From positions 1-22,289 of the forward strand of contig JAGSPR010000051.1 of NCBI GenBank assembly GCA_018262455.1: 22,289 nt of DNA, read 5' to 3'. Shown here piece by piece: positions 7,645 through 15,649 of the stretch. Within the stretch, counting starts at the first letter, position 1, and each line of letters starts with the position of its first letter. Source of the DNA: Deltaproteobacteria bacterium (GTDB lineage: Bacteria > Myxococcota > Polyangia > Haliangiales > Haliangiaceae). The notes under the pieces are model-generated. The model was not told the origin of the DNA, did no database searches, and worked only from the letters and a program-made list of their open reading frames with translations. Position numbers and translations under genes: made by a program.

Positions 7645-7699
7645 GCGCGCACTGTACGCCAAGCCGATCGCGAGCAAACGCTGATAGCGTACCGACCAC

Positions 7700-8704
7700 G
7701 TGGCTTTCGATCCCCTCCCCTATGCCGCGCCGGTGTTCGCGCTCGCGCTCCTGATCGAGGGCTGGGCGATCGGCGGCTACTCGCGGCGTGCGGTGGTGTC
7801 CGCACTCGGCTGCGTCGCACTCGACCAGATCACGGCGGCGTGGGGGCTGGTGTTGTTCGTCACCACGTTCGAGGCGGTGCACCGCACGCTCGGCCCGGTC
7901 AGCCTGTCGGCACGCAGTCCATGGACGTGGGTCCTCGCGGTCCTCGCGCACGACTTCGCCTACTACGCGTATCACCGCGCCTCGCATCGCGTGAACGTGC
8001 TGTGGGCGGCGCACGTCGTCCATCACCAGAGCGAGCGCTACGACTTCACGGTCTCGCTCCGCCAGGGCGCGCTGGCCACGTGGATCACCTACGCGTTCTA
8101 CCTGCCGCTCGCGCTGCTGGTCGATGCCCAGGTGTTCCTCGTCGTCCACGCTGCGTACCAGATCTACCAGTTCTTCGTGCACACGCGCGCGATCGGGCGG
8201 CTCGGGCCGCTGGAGGCAGTCTTCGCCACCCCGAGTCATCACCGCGTGCATCACGGCTCGGAGCGCCGGCACCTCGACACGAACTATGGTGGCTTCTTCA
8301 TCGTGTTCGATCGGCTGCTCGGGACCTTCGTCCCCGAGCAAGGTGAGCCCCGCTACGGCGTGCCCGGTGGCTACGATGTCGTGAGCCCGCTGTTCGCCAA
8401 CACGTACATGATGGGGCGACTGATCGCCGCGACGCGGACCGCGACGACCGGGCGCGCCCGCCTGCGGCTGTGGTTCGGTCCGCCCGAAGCGAGCACGTAT
8501 GCGATGTCCAGCGCTGGCCATGCGCCCCGCGCCGTGGAGCACGCCTCGATCATCGGGACCTGGCTGCCGCTGGTCGCCGCCGGAGTCGGGACCCTCACGC
8601 TGGTGTTCGTGGATCTACCCATCTCGATGGCGGTGGTGATCGGCGGCGCGTGCGTGGTGTTGCTCGAGCTCGCGAGCGCACCGCTCGATGGTCGCACCCG
8701 ATGA
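7700..8704 (+). CDS. Sterol desaturase / fatty acid hydroxylase superfamily membrane protein
   Basis: 334 residues from a GTG. All three histidine boxes that bind the di-iron centre are present: His84...His92-Arg-x-x-His96, then His105-x-x-His108-His109, then His180-His181-x-x-His184-His185. Several hydrophobic helices surround them (about 10-26, 40-60, 133-155, and two at the C terminus from about 285). The family oxidises lipids, sterols or carotenoids using O2 and two iron ions in the membrane. The C-terminal region after about residue 250 (RLRLWFGPPEAS and two helices) is an extension seen in some bacterial members. The sequence does not reveal the substrate. It is followed closely by the 8724-8966 gene, so the two may be co-transcribed. 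Confidence 0.92.
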   Translation: MAFDPLPYAAPVFALALLIEGWAIGGYSRRAVVSALGCVALDQITAAWGLVLFVTTFEAVHRTLGPVSLSARSPWTWVLAVLAHDFAYYAYHRASHRVNVLWAAHVVHHQSERYDFTVSLRQGALATWITYAFYLPLALLVDAQVFLVVHAAYQIYQFFVHTRAIGRLGPLEAVFATPSHHRVHHGSERRHLDTNYGGFFIVFDRLLGTFVPEQGEPRYGVPGGYDVVSPLFANTYMMGRLIAATRTATTGRARLRLWFGPPEASTYAMSSAGHAPRAVEHASIIGTWLPLVAAGVGTLTLVFVDLPISMAVVIGGACVVLLELASAPLDGRTR

Positions 8705-8723
8705 CCGGTGCTACTGTCACTTG

Positions 8724-8966
8724 ATGTCGGTCCGTGGCGGTCACACAGGCGGGCGCGTCGTGCTGCGACCTGGACTGGGATTCAACGGGGTGAAGGTGTT
8801 CTCCGCGACGATGTTTGCGGATCGCGACCAGCTCGGTGAAAAGGTCACGAGCTGGATCGCCGCGAACTCGCATGTCGCAGTCACGGAGATCGCCGTCACC
8901 CAGTCGAGTGACGCCGCGTTTCACTGCATCGCGATCACCGTGTTCTATCGCGAGCCGAAGCGCTGA
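8724..8966 (+). CDS. Short protein of unknown function, Cse60-like pattern
   Basis: 80 residues from the ATG at 8724. The frame is open back to a GTG at 8688 inside the previous gene, but that start has no support. The N-terminal 20 residues are Gly/Arg-rich. Residues about 22-78 have a compact alternating pattern: VKVFSATMFADRD, LGEKVTSWIAAN, VTEIAVTQSSDAAFHCIAITVFY. This resembles small beta-alpha-beta-beta proteins such as Cse60 (DUF2758) of Bacillus in length and order of elements, but I recall the family only by pattern. There is no signal peptide or membrane segment, so it is probably cytosolic. It begins 19 bases after the sterol-desaturase-like gene and converges on the lipoprotein gene ending at 8994. 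Confidence 0.65.
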   Translation: MSVRGGHTGGRVVLRPGLGFNGVKVFSATMFADRDQLGEKVTSWIAANSHVAVTEIAVTQSSDAAFHCIAITVFYREPKR

Positions 8967-8993
8967 CCAACCGCGGGATCGAGATCGACGACC

Positions 8994-9995
8994 TCAGTCG
9001 CCGCACTCGGGGCCGAGGTGATCGATCGCATCGTACGAGCTCGGATCGGGTCGCAACCACACGAGGTGCCGTCCGACCTGGGCATTACCGCCGCCGAGAT
9101 CGTACGTGCTGTACTCGCCCGGGCCCTCCGCGACCAGCACCTTCGCGCCCGTCCTGTCCGTGAGCACCGCAGTGAGCGCAAGTGGATGATCCTGCGCGTC
9201 GGTCACCTTGACCGGCGTGCCGTCAGCGCCCGCGACGAAGAACCCGCTGAACGTCTCCGCCTTCCACTCGCACTGAGTGGCGGGTGCCGCGCCGTCCGGG
9301 ATCGCGAGCCAGTTCACCGCGCCCGCCCACGCGACCGGCTTGCCGCCGAGCTCGACCTGCGCGATCGACCACAGCATCTCGCACCCTGGAGCCGTGCACG
9401 GCTTCGCTGGAATCGCGGCCGTGATCGCCGGCGGAATCGGAGTCTGCTTCGTCGGACGCTGCCAGCGCCCTTCCTTGTCGACCTCGCCGAGACGCTGCGC
9501 CACCGATCGGGGCGCAGCGATCTGGCACTCGGAAGGCGCGGCCTCCGAGACCACCACGATCGCCGACGCGTTCTGCGGATCCGGCGGCGCGGCGCATCCG
9601 GCGAGCTCGACGCCATACGCGAGGTTCGGTGTCTGGGCTTCGATCGCCGCGGCGTAGTAGCTACCGACGGTCGCCTGGCATGGCTGTGCACCCCCGAGGA
9701 GCCACACCTTCGCGGGCGGCGACGGCACCCCGGCGGCCACCGCGACGGCCGCATCGATCGGCGCGTACTCGGGCACGTTCGCGATCGAGTCGACGACCTT
9801 GTCGTGGAGCGGCAGCACCCAGCCGGTGTGGCCCTTCGCCCCCTCCTCCGGCGTGAGATACGACGCGACGAAGACGCTGCTGGCCGCCGGACAGCCGGTG
9901 CCCGCGACCGGGATCGGACCTCCACCACCGCGCCGCGCCGGACACGCGGTCAGCATCGCCAGCGCGACAGCGGAGGTGCCTAGCAGTCGTCTCAT
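8994..9995 (-). CDS. Predicted lipoprotein of unknown function
   Basis: 333 residues from the ATG at 9993-9995. The frame is open back to 10367 but only this start is followed by a lipoprotein signal: short basic N terminus, hydrophobic core and lipobox LTAC with Cys18. The mature protein has a Gly-rich linker (about 22-27), a Cys-containing first half (GTGCPAASSVF, QPCQATVG, LAGCAAPP) and a second half with CTAPGCEML, AWAGAVNWLAIPDG and a closing ECGD. Eight or more Cys residues in the mature part suggest disulfides and an extracytoplasmic place. I know no family for it. The residue after the lipidated Cys is Pro, which does not tell inner from outer membrane in myxobacteria. Its leader contains the inverted repeat at 10000-10022. 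Confidence 0.8.
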   Translation of the reverse strand: MRRLLGTSAVALAMLTACPARRGGGGPIPVAGTGCPAASSVFVASYLTPEEGAKGHTGWVLPLHDKVVDSIANVPEYAPIDAAVAVAAGVPSPPAKVWLLGGAQPCQATVGSYYAAAIEAQTPNLAYGVELAGCAAPPDPQNASAIVVVSEAAPSECQIAAPRSVAQRLGEVDKEGRWQRPTKQTPIPPAITAAIPAKPCTAPGCEMLWSIAQVELGGKPVAWAGAVNWLAIPDGAAPATQCEWKAETFSGFFVAGADGTPVKVTDAQDHPLALTAVLTDRTGAKVLVAEGPGEYSTYDLGGGNAQVGRHLVWLRPDPSSYDAIDHLGPECGD

Positions 9996-9999
9996 CCGA

Positions 10000-10022
10000 G
10001 GATTGTTCGCCCAGAACAATCC
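10000..10022. promoter_or_regulatory. Perfect 9-bp inverted repeat in the lipoprotein leader (operator or RNA hairpin)
   Basis: GGATTGTTC (10000-10008) and GAACAATCC (10014-10022) are exact reverse complements around the 5-base spacer GCCCA. The element ends 4 bases before the lipoprotein ATG (9993-9995) and lies 135 bases before the P450 start. As DNA it is the size of a dimeric repressor site; as RNA it is a 9-pair hairpin that would cover the ribosome site, which otherwise shows no good Shine-Dalgarno. Confidence 0.6.
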
Positions 10023-10157
10023 CGCGCGCCATCGCTCGGATGCGCGATCATCCCGGCTCCGGCTGCCGCATCCCGAGGATCCCGGCGACCACCCGATGGC
10101 CGATCGCATCGAGCCCGCGCGGTTGCCAAGCTGAGCCTTTGCTCGCACTTTGCTGAC

Positions 10158-11516
10158 ATGGCCAGCACGACCAGCGCCCTCCTCAACCCACCCGAGATCG
10201 CCCACTCGGTCCCGGCGTTCCCAGGCTTGCCGGTGATCGGCAACCTGCTCGAGTTCCGTCAGGACCGGCTGAAGCTGCAGGATCGCGCGGCGCAGATCGG
10301 CCCGATCGCCCGGTTCTCGCTGGTCCACATCCCGGTCTACGTGATCACGTGCGCCGACCTGGCTCACCAGGTGCTCGTCGCTGACGCGGCTGCGTACCAG
10401 AAGTCGCCCGGCTTGCAGTTCCTGATGCCGTTACTCGGTGACGGCCTGCTCACCGCCGAGGGTGCCACGCACAAGCGTCACCGCAAGCTGCTCGCGCCGG
10501 CGTTCGCGCCGAAGCGGTTGGCGGCGTATGGCGAGGTCATGGTCGGCGAGACGCGCGACCAGATCGCGCGCTGGCGAGTCGGCCAGCGGATCGATCTCGC
10601 CCACGAGATGATGGAGATGACGCTCGCGATCGCCGGCCAGACGATGTTCAACGCCGACGTCCGTCGCGACGCCAAGGTCGTCTCCGAGAGCCTCGAGCTC
10701 GGCATGCGCTCGATGGTCGCGAACATCACCTCGCCGGTGCGGCTCGGTTACCAGTGGCCGCTGCCCCGGCACCTCCGCATGAAGCGCGCCGTGAAGCAGC
10801 TCGACGAGGTCGTGTACCGCCTGATCGCGGAGGGGCGCCGGATCGGCACGGATCGGGGCGACGTGCTCTCGATGCTCCTGCTCGCGCGCGACGAGGACGG
10901 CACCGCGCTGAGCGACCGAGAGATCCGTGACGAGGTCATGACGCTGCTCCTCGCCGGCCACGAGACCACGGCGAATGCGCTGACGTGGACCTGGTACGAG
11001 CTCGGCCGCAACCCAGGCGCACTCGCCACGCTCGAAGCAGAGCTCGCGCGCGTCCTCGGGGATCGCCCGGTCACGATCGACGACCTTCCCGCGCTGCCGT
11101 GGAACCTCGCGATCATCGAGGAGGCGATGCGCCTGCATCCACCGGCGTACATCACCGGCCGGCAGGCCATGCGCGATGTCGAGCTCGGAGGTCACGAGCT
11201 CCCGGCACGCTCGCTACTCACCGTCTACATCCGGGCGATCCATCGCCGCGCCGACTACTTCCCGACCCCGCTCGCGTTCAAGCCCGAGCGGATGTTGCCC
11301 GACGCCAAGAAGGCGCGACCTCGCCACCACTACCTGCCGTTCGGCGCCGGCCCCCGGGTCTGCATCGGCTCGCACTTCGCGCTGCTCGAGGCGCAACTCG
11401 CGCTCGCGACGATGGTGCAACACACCAAGCTGCGCCTGCTGTCGACGCACGTGGTGCCCGAGCCGCTCGTCACGTTGCGCCCACGCGGTGGCATGCCGGC
11501 GGTGGTCGAGCGCTAG
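10158..11516 (+). CDS. Cytochrome P450
   Basis: 452 residues from the ATG at 10158. The heme-binding loop is FGAGPRVCIG with the axial Cys402. The I-helix oxygen-activation motif is AGHETT (266-271). The K-helix ExxR is Glu322 to Arg325, followed by LHPPAY. No N-terminal membrane helix is present, so this is a soluble bacterial-type enzyme that needs separate redox partners; none is encoded nearby. The N-terminal VPAFPGLPVIGNLLEFRQD stretch is the proline-rich hinge typical of CYP102-like and eukaryote-like clans. It oxidises an unknown substrate, perhaps a fatty acid, sterol or secondary metabolite. Its stop (11514-11516) overlaps the stop of the convergent DCC-family gene. Confidence 0.97.
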   Translation: MASTTSALLNPPEIAHSVPAFPGLPVIGNLLEFRQDRLKLQDRAAQIGPIARFSLVHIPVYVITCADLAHQVLVADAAAYQKSPGLQFLMPLLGDGLLTAEGATHKRHRKLLAPAFAPKRLAAYGEVMVGETRDQIARWRVGQRIDLAHEMMEMTLAIAGQTMFNADVRRDAKVVSESLELGMRSMVANITSPVRLGYQWPLPRHLRMKRAVKQLDEVVYRLIAEGRRIGTDRGDVLSMLLLARDEDGTALSDREIRDEVMTLLLAGHETTANALTWTWYELGRNPGALATLEAELARVLGDRPVTIDDLPALPWNLAIIEEAMRLHPPAYITGRQAMRDVELGGHELPARSLLTVYIRAIHRRADYFPTPLAFKPERMLPDAKKARPRHHYLPFGAGPRVCIGSHFALLEAQLALATMVQHTKLRLLSTHVVPEPLVTLRPRGGMPAVVER

Positions 11517-11968
11517 GGCAGGAACCGGCCGCGATGCGCCGGTGCCGGGATCTCGCAAGCATCGACCGTGCCCCAGATCCGGTAGCGCAGCCTCGCGACC
11601 AGCCGGTAGCCCAGATCGAGCACGAACCCTGGCAACCACCGCATCGCGTGGGCCCAGCTCCAGGGTCTCCGCAGGTGCGCCGCGAGGTGAAGGAAGGCCT
11701 TGCTGCGCAGGTGCGCGCGACCCACCTCGACGTAGACGATCGTGTCGAGGTTGTCCGCAATCTGTGGGTGCCGCGCGCGCAACGCGGCCGCGGTCGGACC
11801 TTGCAGCGGCGCGAACCGGATCGCCGTGTCGCGCTCGTGACGCAGGACCCACCTCACGGACCTCGCGCACAGCCCACAAGCGCCGTCGTAGAGCACGATC
11901 GGCCCATCGGGCACGGCCGCCGGAGCAGCCTCGGTCGTGGTCGCAGCCGCAGCCATCTTCCGCATCAT
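11513..11968 (-). CDS. DCC-family (DUF393) thiol-disulfide oxidoreductase-like protein
   Basis: 151 residues from the ATG at 11966-11968. The next codon is also ATG (11965) and is better spaced from the GAGG just upstream, so a 150-residue form is possible. After an Ala/Thr-rich N-terminal tail, the family signature VLYDGACGLCARSVRWVL gives Cys31-x-x-Cys34, followed by FAPLQGPTAAAL. The C-terminal RWLPGFVLDLGYRLVARLRYRIWG is also typical. The family has a thioredoxin-like fold and is presumed to act in the cytosol on thiols, but most members have no proven substrate. It is divergent from the metallophosphoesterase gene (47-base gap) and convergent with the P450, sharing the bases CTAG between both stop codons. 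Confidence 0.9.
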   Translation of the reverse strand: MMRKMAAAATTTEAAPAAVPDGPIVLYDGACGLCARSVRWVLRHERDTAIRFAPLQGPTAAALRARHPQIADNLDTIVYVEVGRAHLRSKAFLHLAAHLRRPWSWAHAMRWLPGFVLDLGYRLVARLRYRIWGTVDACEIPAPAHRGRFLP

Positions 11969-12015
11969 GCCTCGTCTGAGCGCGGAGGCAATGGCTGGTA
12001 TCGTCGGACGACGCC

Positions 12016-13197
12016 GTGGCTGAACTGGAGATCATCGGCCGCATCCTGCTGGGTGCGGCCATCAGTGGCTTCATCCACGGATACGTCTGGGTCCGGCTGG
12101 TGCGGCGCTCCCACCTGCCCCGGCCCTGGCACCTCGCGGTCACCAGCTCGATGGTCCTGCTCTGGATCTCGATCCCGATCACGACCTGGTCGCGCAATGT
12201 CTGGCCGGGGCTCGCGGCGACGTTCGGCTGGGTCTCGATGCCGTGGATGGCGCTCGTCGGGCTCACGTTCGTCGCTCTCGTGGTGCTCGATGTCTGCACG
12301 CTGACCGTGCGGCTGGGGCGGCGCGCGATCACCAGGCGCCCGGTGGAGGTCTCGGTGGGGCGTCGCACGTTCCTGGCACGAGTCACCGGCGGCACGGCGC
12401 TCGCGGTGGGAGGCACTGGCATGGCGCGGGGTATGTTCGAGGCACGTGGAACGCACGAGATCGTCGATGTCGAGATCACGCTCGACAAGCTCCCGGCCGC
12501 CCTCGATGGCTTCACGATCGTGCAGCTCTCGGATCTCCACGTCGGGATGACGATCGATCGCGCGTTCGTCCAGCGCGTGGTCGACCACACCAATCGGCTC
12601 GCACCCGATCTGATCGCGCTGACCGGCGACCTCGTCGACGGCCAGGTGGAGGACCTACGAGAGGACATCGCCCCGCTCGCCTCGCTGCGCGCGAAGCACG
12701 GCGTGTTCGCGGTGACCGGCAACCACGAGTACTACTCCGGCGCCGACGCCTGGATCGAGGAGCTCAAGCGCCTCGGCGCGAGGTACCTGAGAAACGAGCG
12801 CGTCACGATCGGCAACGGCGATGCCAGCTTCGAGCTCGCCGGCGTCGATGATCACGGCGCGCACGGGTGGCAAGGCCACGGTCAGGATCTCCCCGCCGCC
12901 ACCGCAGGTCGCGATCGGGAGCGAGCGCTCGTGCTGCTCGCGCACCAGCCACGCCAGGTGCGGGTGGCCGCGCTCCATGGCGTGGATCTCCAGCTGTCGG
13001 GTCACACGCACGGCGGTCAGATCTGGCCGTGGCACTACCTCGTCAAGATCCAGCAAGGCGGGCTGCTCGCCGGTCGCTACCTGCACGCGAGCACCCAGCT
13101 CTACGTCACGCGCGGTTGCGGCTACTGGGGACCACCCGTCCGGTTGCTCGCGCCGCTCGAGATCACGCGGGTCATCCTGCGCAGCGCGAGGGTCTAG
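12016..13197 (+). CDS. Membrane-anchored metallophosphoesterase (calcineurin-like)
   Basis: 393 residues from a GTG at 12016, with GGACG shortly before. The N-terminal 120 residues contain about three membrane helices (roughly 6-25, 40-58, 74-97), then a basic stretch and a second hydrophobic segment with GGTALAVGG that may be a further anchor. The catalytic domain carries every metal-ligand motif: Asp173-x-His175 (SDLHVG), Gly204-Asp205-x-x-Asp208, Asn236-His237-Glu (GNHEYY), LAHQP and GHTHGG with His330 and His332. This is the YaeI/YkuE type, where relatives hydrolyse phosphodiesters, including lipid-linked ones such as UDP-diacylglucosamine. Its place ahead of TolC- and MlaC-like genes suggests an envelope lipid substrate; this is inference. 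It is the first gene of a five-gene run. Confidence 0.93.
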   Translation: MAELEIIGRILLGAAISGFIHGYVWVRLVRRSHLPRPWHLAVTSSMVLLWISIPITTWSRNVWPGLAATFGWVSMPWMALVGLTFVALVVLDVCTLTVRLGRRAITRRPVEVSVGRRTFLARVTGGTALAVGGTGMARGMFEARGTHEIVDVEITLDKLPAALDGFTIVQLSDLHVGMTIDRAFVQRVVDHTNRLAPDLIALTGDLVDGQVEDLREDIAPLASLRAKHGVFAVTGNHEYYSGADAWIEELKRLGARYLRNERVTIGNGDASFELAGVDDHGAHGWQGHGQDLPAATAGRDRERALVLLAHQPRQVRVAALHGVDLQLSGHTHGGQIWPWHYLVKIQQGGLLAGRYLHASTQLYVTRGCGYWGPPVRLLAPLEITRVILRSARV

Positions 13198-13215
13198 ATC
13201 GTCTACGATGCGAGC

Positions 13216-14301
13216 ATGGGGCCACGTCTCGGGGTCGTGATCGCGTTCGTCCTGGTGCTCGTCGGTGGCCTGGCCGCGGCGGATACCGGTGGGCGCATGG
13301 GTGGCGGTAGCTGGGGGAATTCGTCGAGCTCGAGCAGCTCGTCTTCCTCCTCGTCCTGGGGGTCGTCACGCAGCTCGTCTTCTTCGTCGTCGTGGACGTC
13401 GTCACGTCGCTCGTCGTCCGATGATGGCTACTCGAGCTCGTCGTCGAGCTACTCGGGAGGCGGCGGAGGCAGTCTGGCGCTGATCGTGGCGCTGGTCGTG
13501 ATCGGCGTGATGTTCGCGATCGGCCGGCTCGTCGCCGAGCGGAAAGCGTCGGAGCTGTCGTACGGCTCCGAGTACCTGGGCGGCGGAGACGTCGCGATCG
13601 CCAGCGTCGATGTCGGGGTCCTCCGCGTCGCGCTCGATGGTCGCGCCCGCAAGTTCGTGCAAGCCGAGCTCACCCGGATCGCCAAGGTCGCGGATACCGC
13701 CACCCCGGAAGGCCGGGCAACCATGCTCCGCGAGGTGACGCTGCTCCTTCGGCGCGTCCGTGATGCCTGGGTCTATGGTGGCGCCATCAACGAGCCGATG
13801 CGGGACCTGGCCGCGGCCAAGCAGACCTTCGATCGTCACGTCAGCGATGCCCGCGCGCGCTTCCTGCACGAGACCGTCAGCAACGAGCAGGGCAAGCTGA
13901 CCAGCGCGAGCGCGCCCGAGCTCACACCGCGGTCATACGAGGGCGAGGGCCTGATCCTCGTCACCCTCATCGTCGCCGCGAACACCGAGCTGTTCACCGT
14001 CGCGTCGATCGGAGATGGCGAGCACCTCCGGCTCGCGCTCGAGGCCGCCTCGAACCGCACCGCGAGTGACCTGGTCGCGATCGAGATCGTCTGGCAACCG
14101 ACGGAAGACAACGATCGGCTGTCGTCGATCGAGCTCGAGGCGAAGTACCCGCGCCCCGACCTGCACCCGATCCGGGGTGCGCTCGTCGGCAAGGAGTTCT
14201 GCACCTACTGCGGCGGGCCGTTCCCGGCCGAGCTGGTGTCATGCCCGCACTGCGGCGCTCCCGCAACCGGACACGACACCGCGAACCGTCGCGCCGCGTA
14301 G
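13216..14301 (+). CDS. DUF1517 membrane protein with poly-serine stretch and C-terminal zinc ribbon
   Basis: 361 residues from an ATG 18 bases after the phosphoesterase stop. Residues 1-22 are a signal peptide. Residues 36-80 are almost pure serine with Trp, Arg and Tyr breaks (a run of 12 Ser at 36-47), then a Gly stretch (81-85). A membrane helix follows at 87-103. The domain at about 125-310 matches the DUF1517 pattern (VDVGVLRVALDGRARKF, YEGEGLILVTLIVAA). The end has two zinc knuckles, Cys329-x-x-Cys332 and Cys343-x-x-Cys346. Known: DUF1517 proteins occur in cyanobacteria, plants and some proteobacteria, with no settled role. The zinc ribbon and DUF1517 domain would lie in the cytoplasm if the signal peptide is cleaved. 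The serine codons are mixed TCG/AGC/TCC/TCT. Confidence 0.88.
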   Translation: MGPRLGVVIAFVLVLVGGLAAADTGGRMGGGSWGNSSSSSSSSSSSSWGSSRSSSSSSSWTSSRRSSSDDGYSSSSSSYSGGGGGSLALIVALVVIGVMFAIGRLVAERKASELSYGSEYLGGGDVAIASVDVGVLRVALDGRARKFVQAELTRIAKVADTATPEGRATMLREVTLLLRRVRDAWVYGGAINEPMRDLAAAKQTFDRHVSDARARFLHETVSNEQGKLTSASAPELTPRSYEGEGLILVTLIVAANTELFTVASIGDGEHLRLALEAASNRTASDLVAIEIVWQPTEDNDRLSSIELEAKYPRPDLHPIRGALVGKEFCTYCGGPFPAELVSCPHCGAPATGHDTANRRAA

Positions 14302-14314
14302 TACAACGCGGGCC

Positions 14315-15649
14315 ATGCGCCCGCCCGCTGTCCCGGCCCTCGTCCTGGCTCTCGTCGTTGCGCTGCACGGAGCCGCCCAGGCTGCGCCGCTGAAGCTGAC
14401 GCTCGACCAGGTCCTCGCGAAGGCGGCGGCGGGGCCCCGGGCGAGGATGGCGGCCGGCGACACCGATGCCGCCGCGGCGCGCATCGATGAAGCGGATGCT
14501 GCGCGGATGCCTCGCGGCAAGGCGACGCTGTACGGCACCGTCAGCCCCAAGATCCAGTGTGACGATCCGCAGTGCCTGACCACGAGCCCGAAGAATTTCG
14601 CGCTCCGGTTCTCGGGGCTGTACGGCAGCGCGCAGCTCGACATCACCCAGCCCCTGTACACGTTCGGCAAGATCGCGCATGCGCGGCGCGCCGCGCGAGC
14701 CGGTCTCGATGCGCAGCGCGCCCTCGCCGACGAAGCCGCAGGCGATCTCGCGGTCGATGCGGCGCGCGCCTACTGGGGGATCAAGACCGCGCGCGAGCTC
14801 GGCTACATGCTCGACGACGGCATCGAGCAGCTCGAGTCAGCGGTCAAACGGCTCGACGAGCGCACCGGCAAGGACGCCATCTCGATCCCGGATCGCCAGC
14901 GGGTCGCCGTGCTGCTCGCGGAGGCCAAGGCCCAGCGTGCCGATGCGGGCGCGGCCGAGCGCCAAGCCCTCGCCGGGTTGCGCGCGATCACCGGCATCCC
15001 CGATGCAGAGATCGATGACGCGCCACTCGCGGCGGTGGAGCATGCGATCCCCGCAACGGCCAGCGCCGCGCGCCGTCCCCAGGCGATCGCGGCCCGGCAA
15101 GGTGCCCGCGCCGCCGACGAGCTCGCGGCGATGACCCACGGCCAGTACTGGCCGGATCTAGCCCTCGTCGCATCCGCGCTGATCGCGCACGCCCAGGGGG
15201 TCGATGATCCTCCGAGCACGTTCGCGAACGACCCGTACAACCGCAGCGGCGCGGGCGTGGTGCTCGCGCTGCAATGGACGATCGAGCCGTGGAGCGTCGG
15301 GGCCAGGGTCGGGCGCGCTCGCGCCGAGGCACGCAAGGCGCATGCGCAGCGTGACCTCGCGGAGCTCGGCGCGCAGTATGACGCCGACACCGCGCTGGCC
15401 GAGGCAACGGGCGCGCGCGACCGGCTCGCGGCCAGCACGGACGGCGACAAGGCGGCGCGCACGTGGCTCGCGGCGGTGCTCCAGGCGGATGCGATCGGGA
15501 CGTCCGAGCCCAAGGACCTGGCAGATGCGTATATCGCCTGGTTCCAGATGCGGGCCCGGTGGGCACAAGCGGCCTACCAGTGGAACGTCGCCGTGGTACG
15601 CCTCGGACGTGCCGGCGGTGAATTCCATGCCGTCCCCGGCCGTCCATGA
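14315..15649 (+). CDS. TolC-family outer-membrane efflux protein
   Basis: 444 residues from the ATG at 14315, 13 bases after the DUF1517 stop. The open frame back to 14015 is a shadow; the signal peptide (residues 1-23, ending AAQA before APLKL) fixes the start. The features are those of TolC-like proteins: the initial LTLDQVLAKA helix, a strand with LYGSAQLDITQPLYTFGKI (an outer strand entering the tunnel), long Ala/Arg/Glu helices, and a second repeat with VVLALQWTIEPWSVGARVGRARAEARKAHAQRDLAEL. The two-repeat layout and length fit a trimeric outer-membrane channel. No inner-membrane RND pump, ABC transporter or adaptor gene lies in the window. The gene overlaps the next by 4 bases. Confidence 0.9.
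   Translation: MRPPAVPALVLALVVALHGAAQAAPLKLTLDQVLAKAAAGPRARMAAGDTDAAAARIDEADAARMPRGKATLYGTVSPKIQCDDPQCLTTSPKNFALRFSGLYGSAQLDITQPLYTFGKIAHARRAARAGLDAQRALADEAAGDLAVDAARAYWGIKTARELGYMLDDGIEQLESAVKRLDERTGKDAISIPDRQRVAVLLAEAKAQRADAGAAERQALAGLRAITGIPDAEIDDAPLAAVEHAIPATASAARRPQAIAARQGARAADELAAMTHGQYWPDLALVASALIAHAQGVDDPPSTFANDPYNRSGAGVVLALQWTIEPWSVGARVGRARAEARKAHAQRDLAELGAQYDADTALAEATGARDRLAASTDGDKAARTWLAAVLQADAIGTSEPKDLADAYIAWFQMRARWAQAAYQWNVAVVRLGRAGGEFHAVPGRP

Noticed and set aside
11214..12722. A 502-codon minus-strand frame
   Set aside because: Runs across three supported genes in other frames (P450, DCC, phosphoesterase) and shows no domain.
13315..13460. A possible microsatellite or CRISPR-like repeat in the TCG/AGC-rich stretch
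   Set aside because: It is in frame and codes for the serine tract; there are no regular repeat units or spacers.
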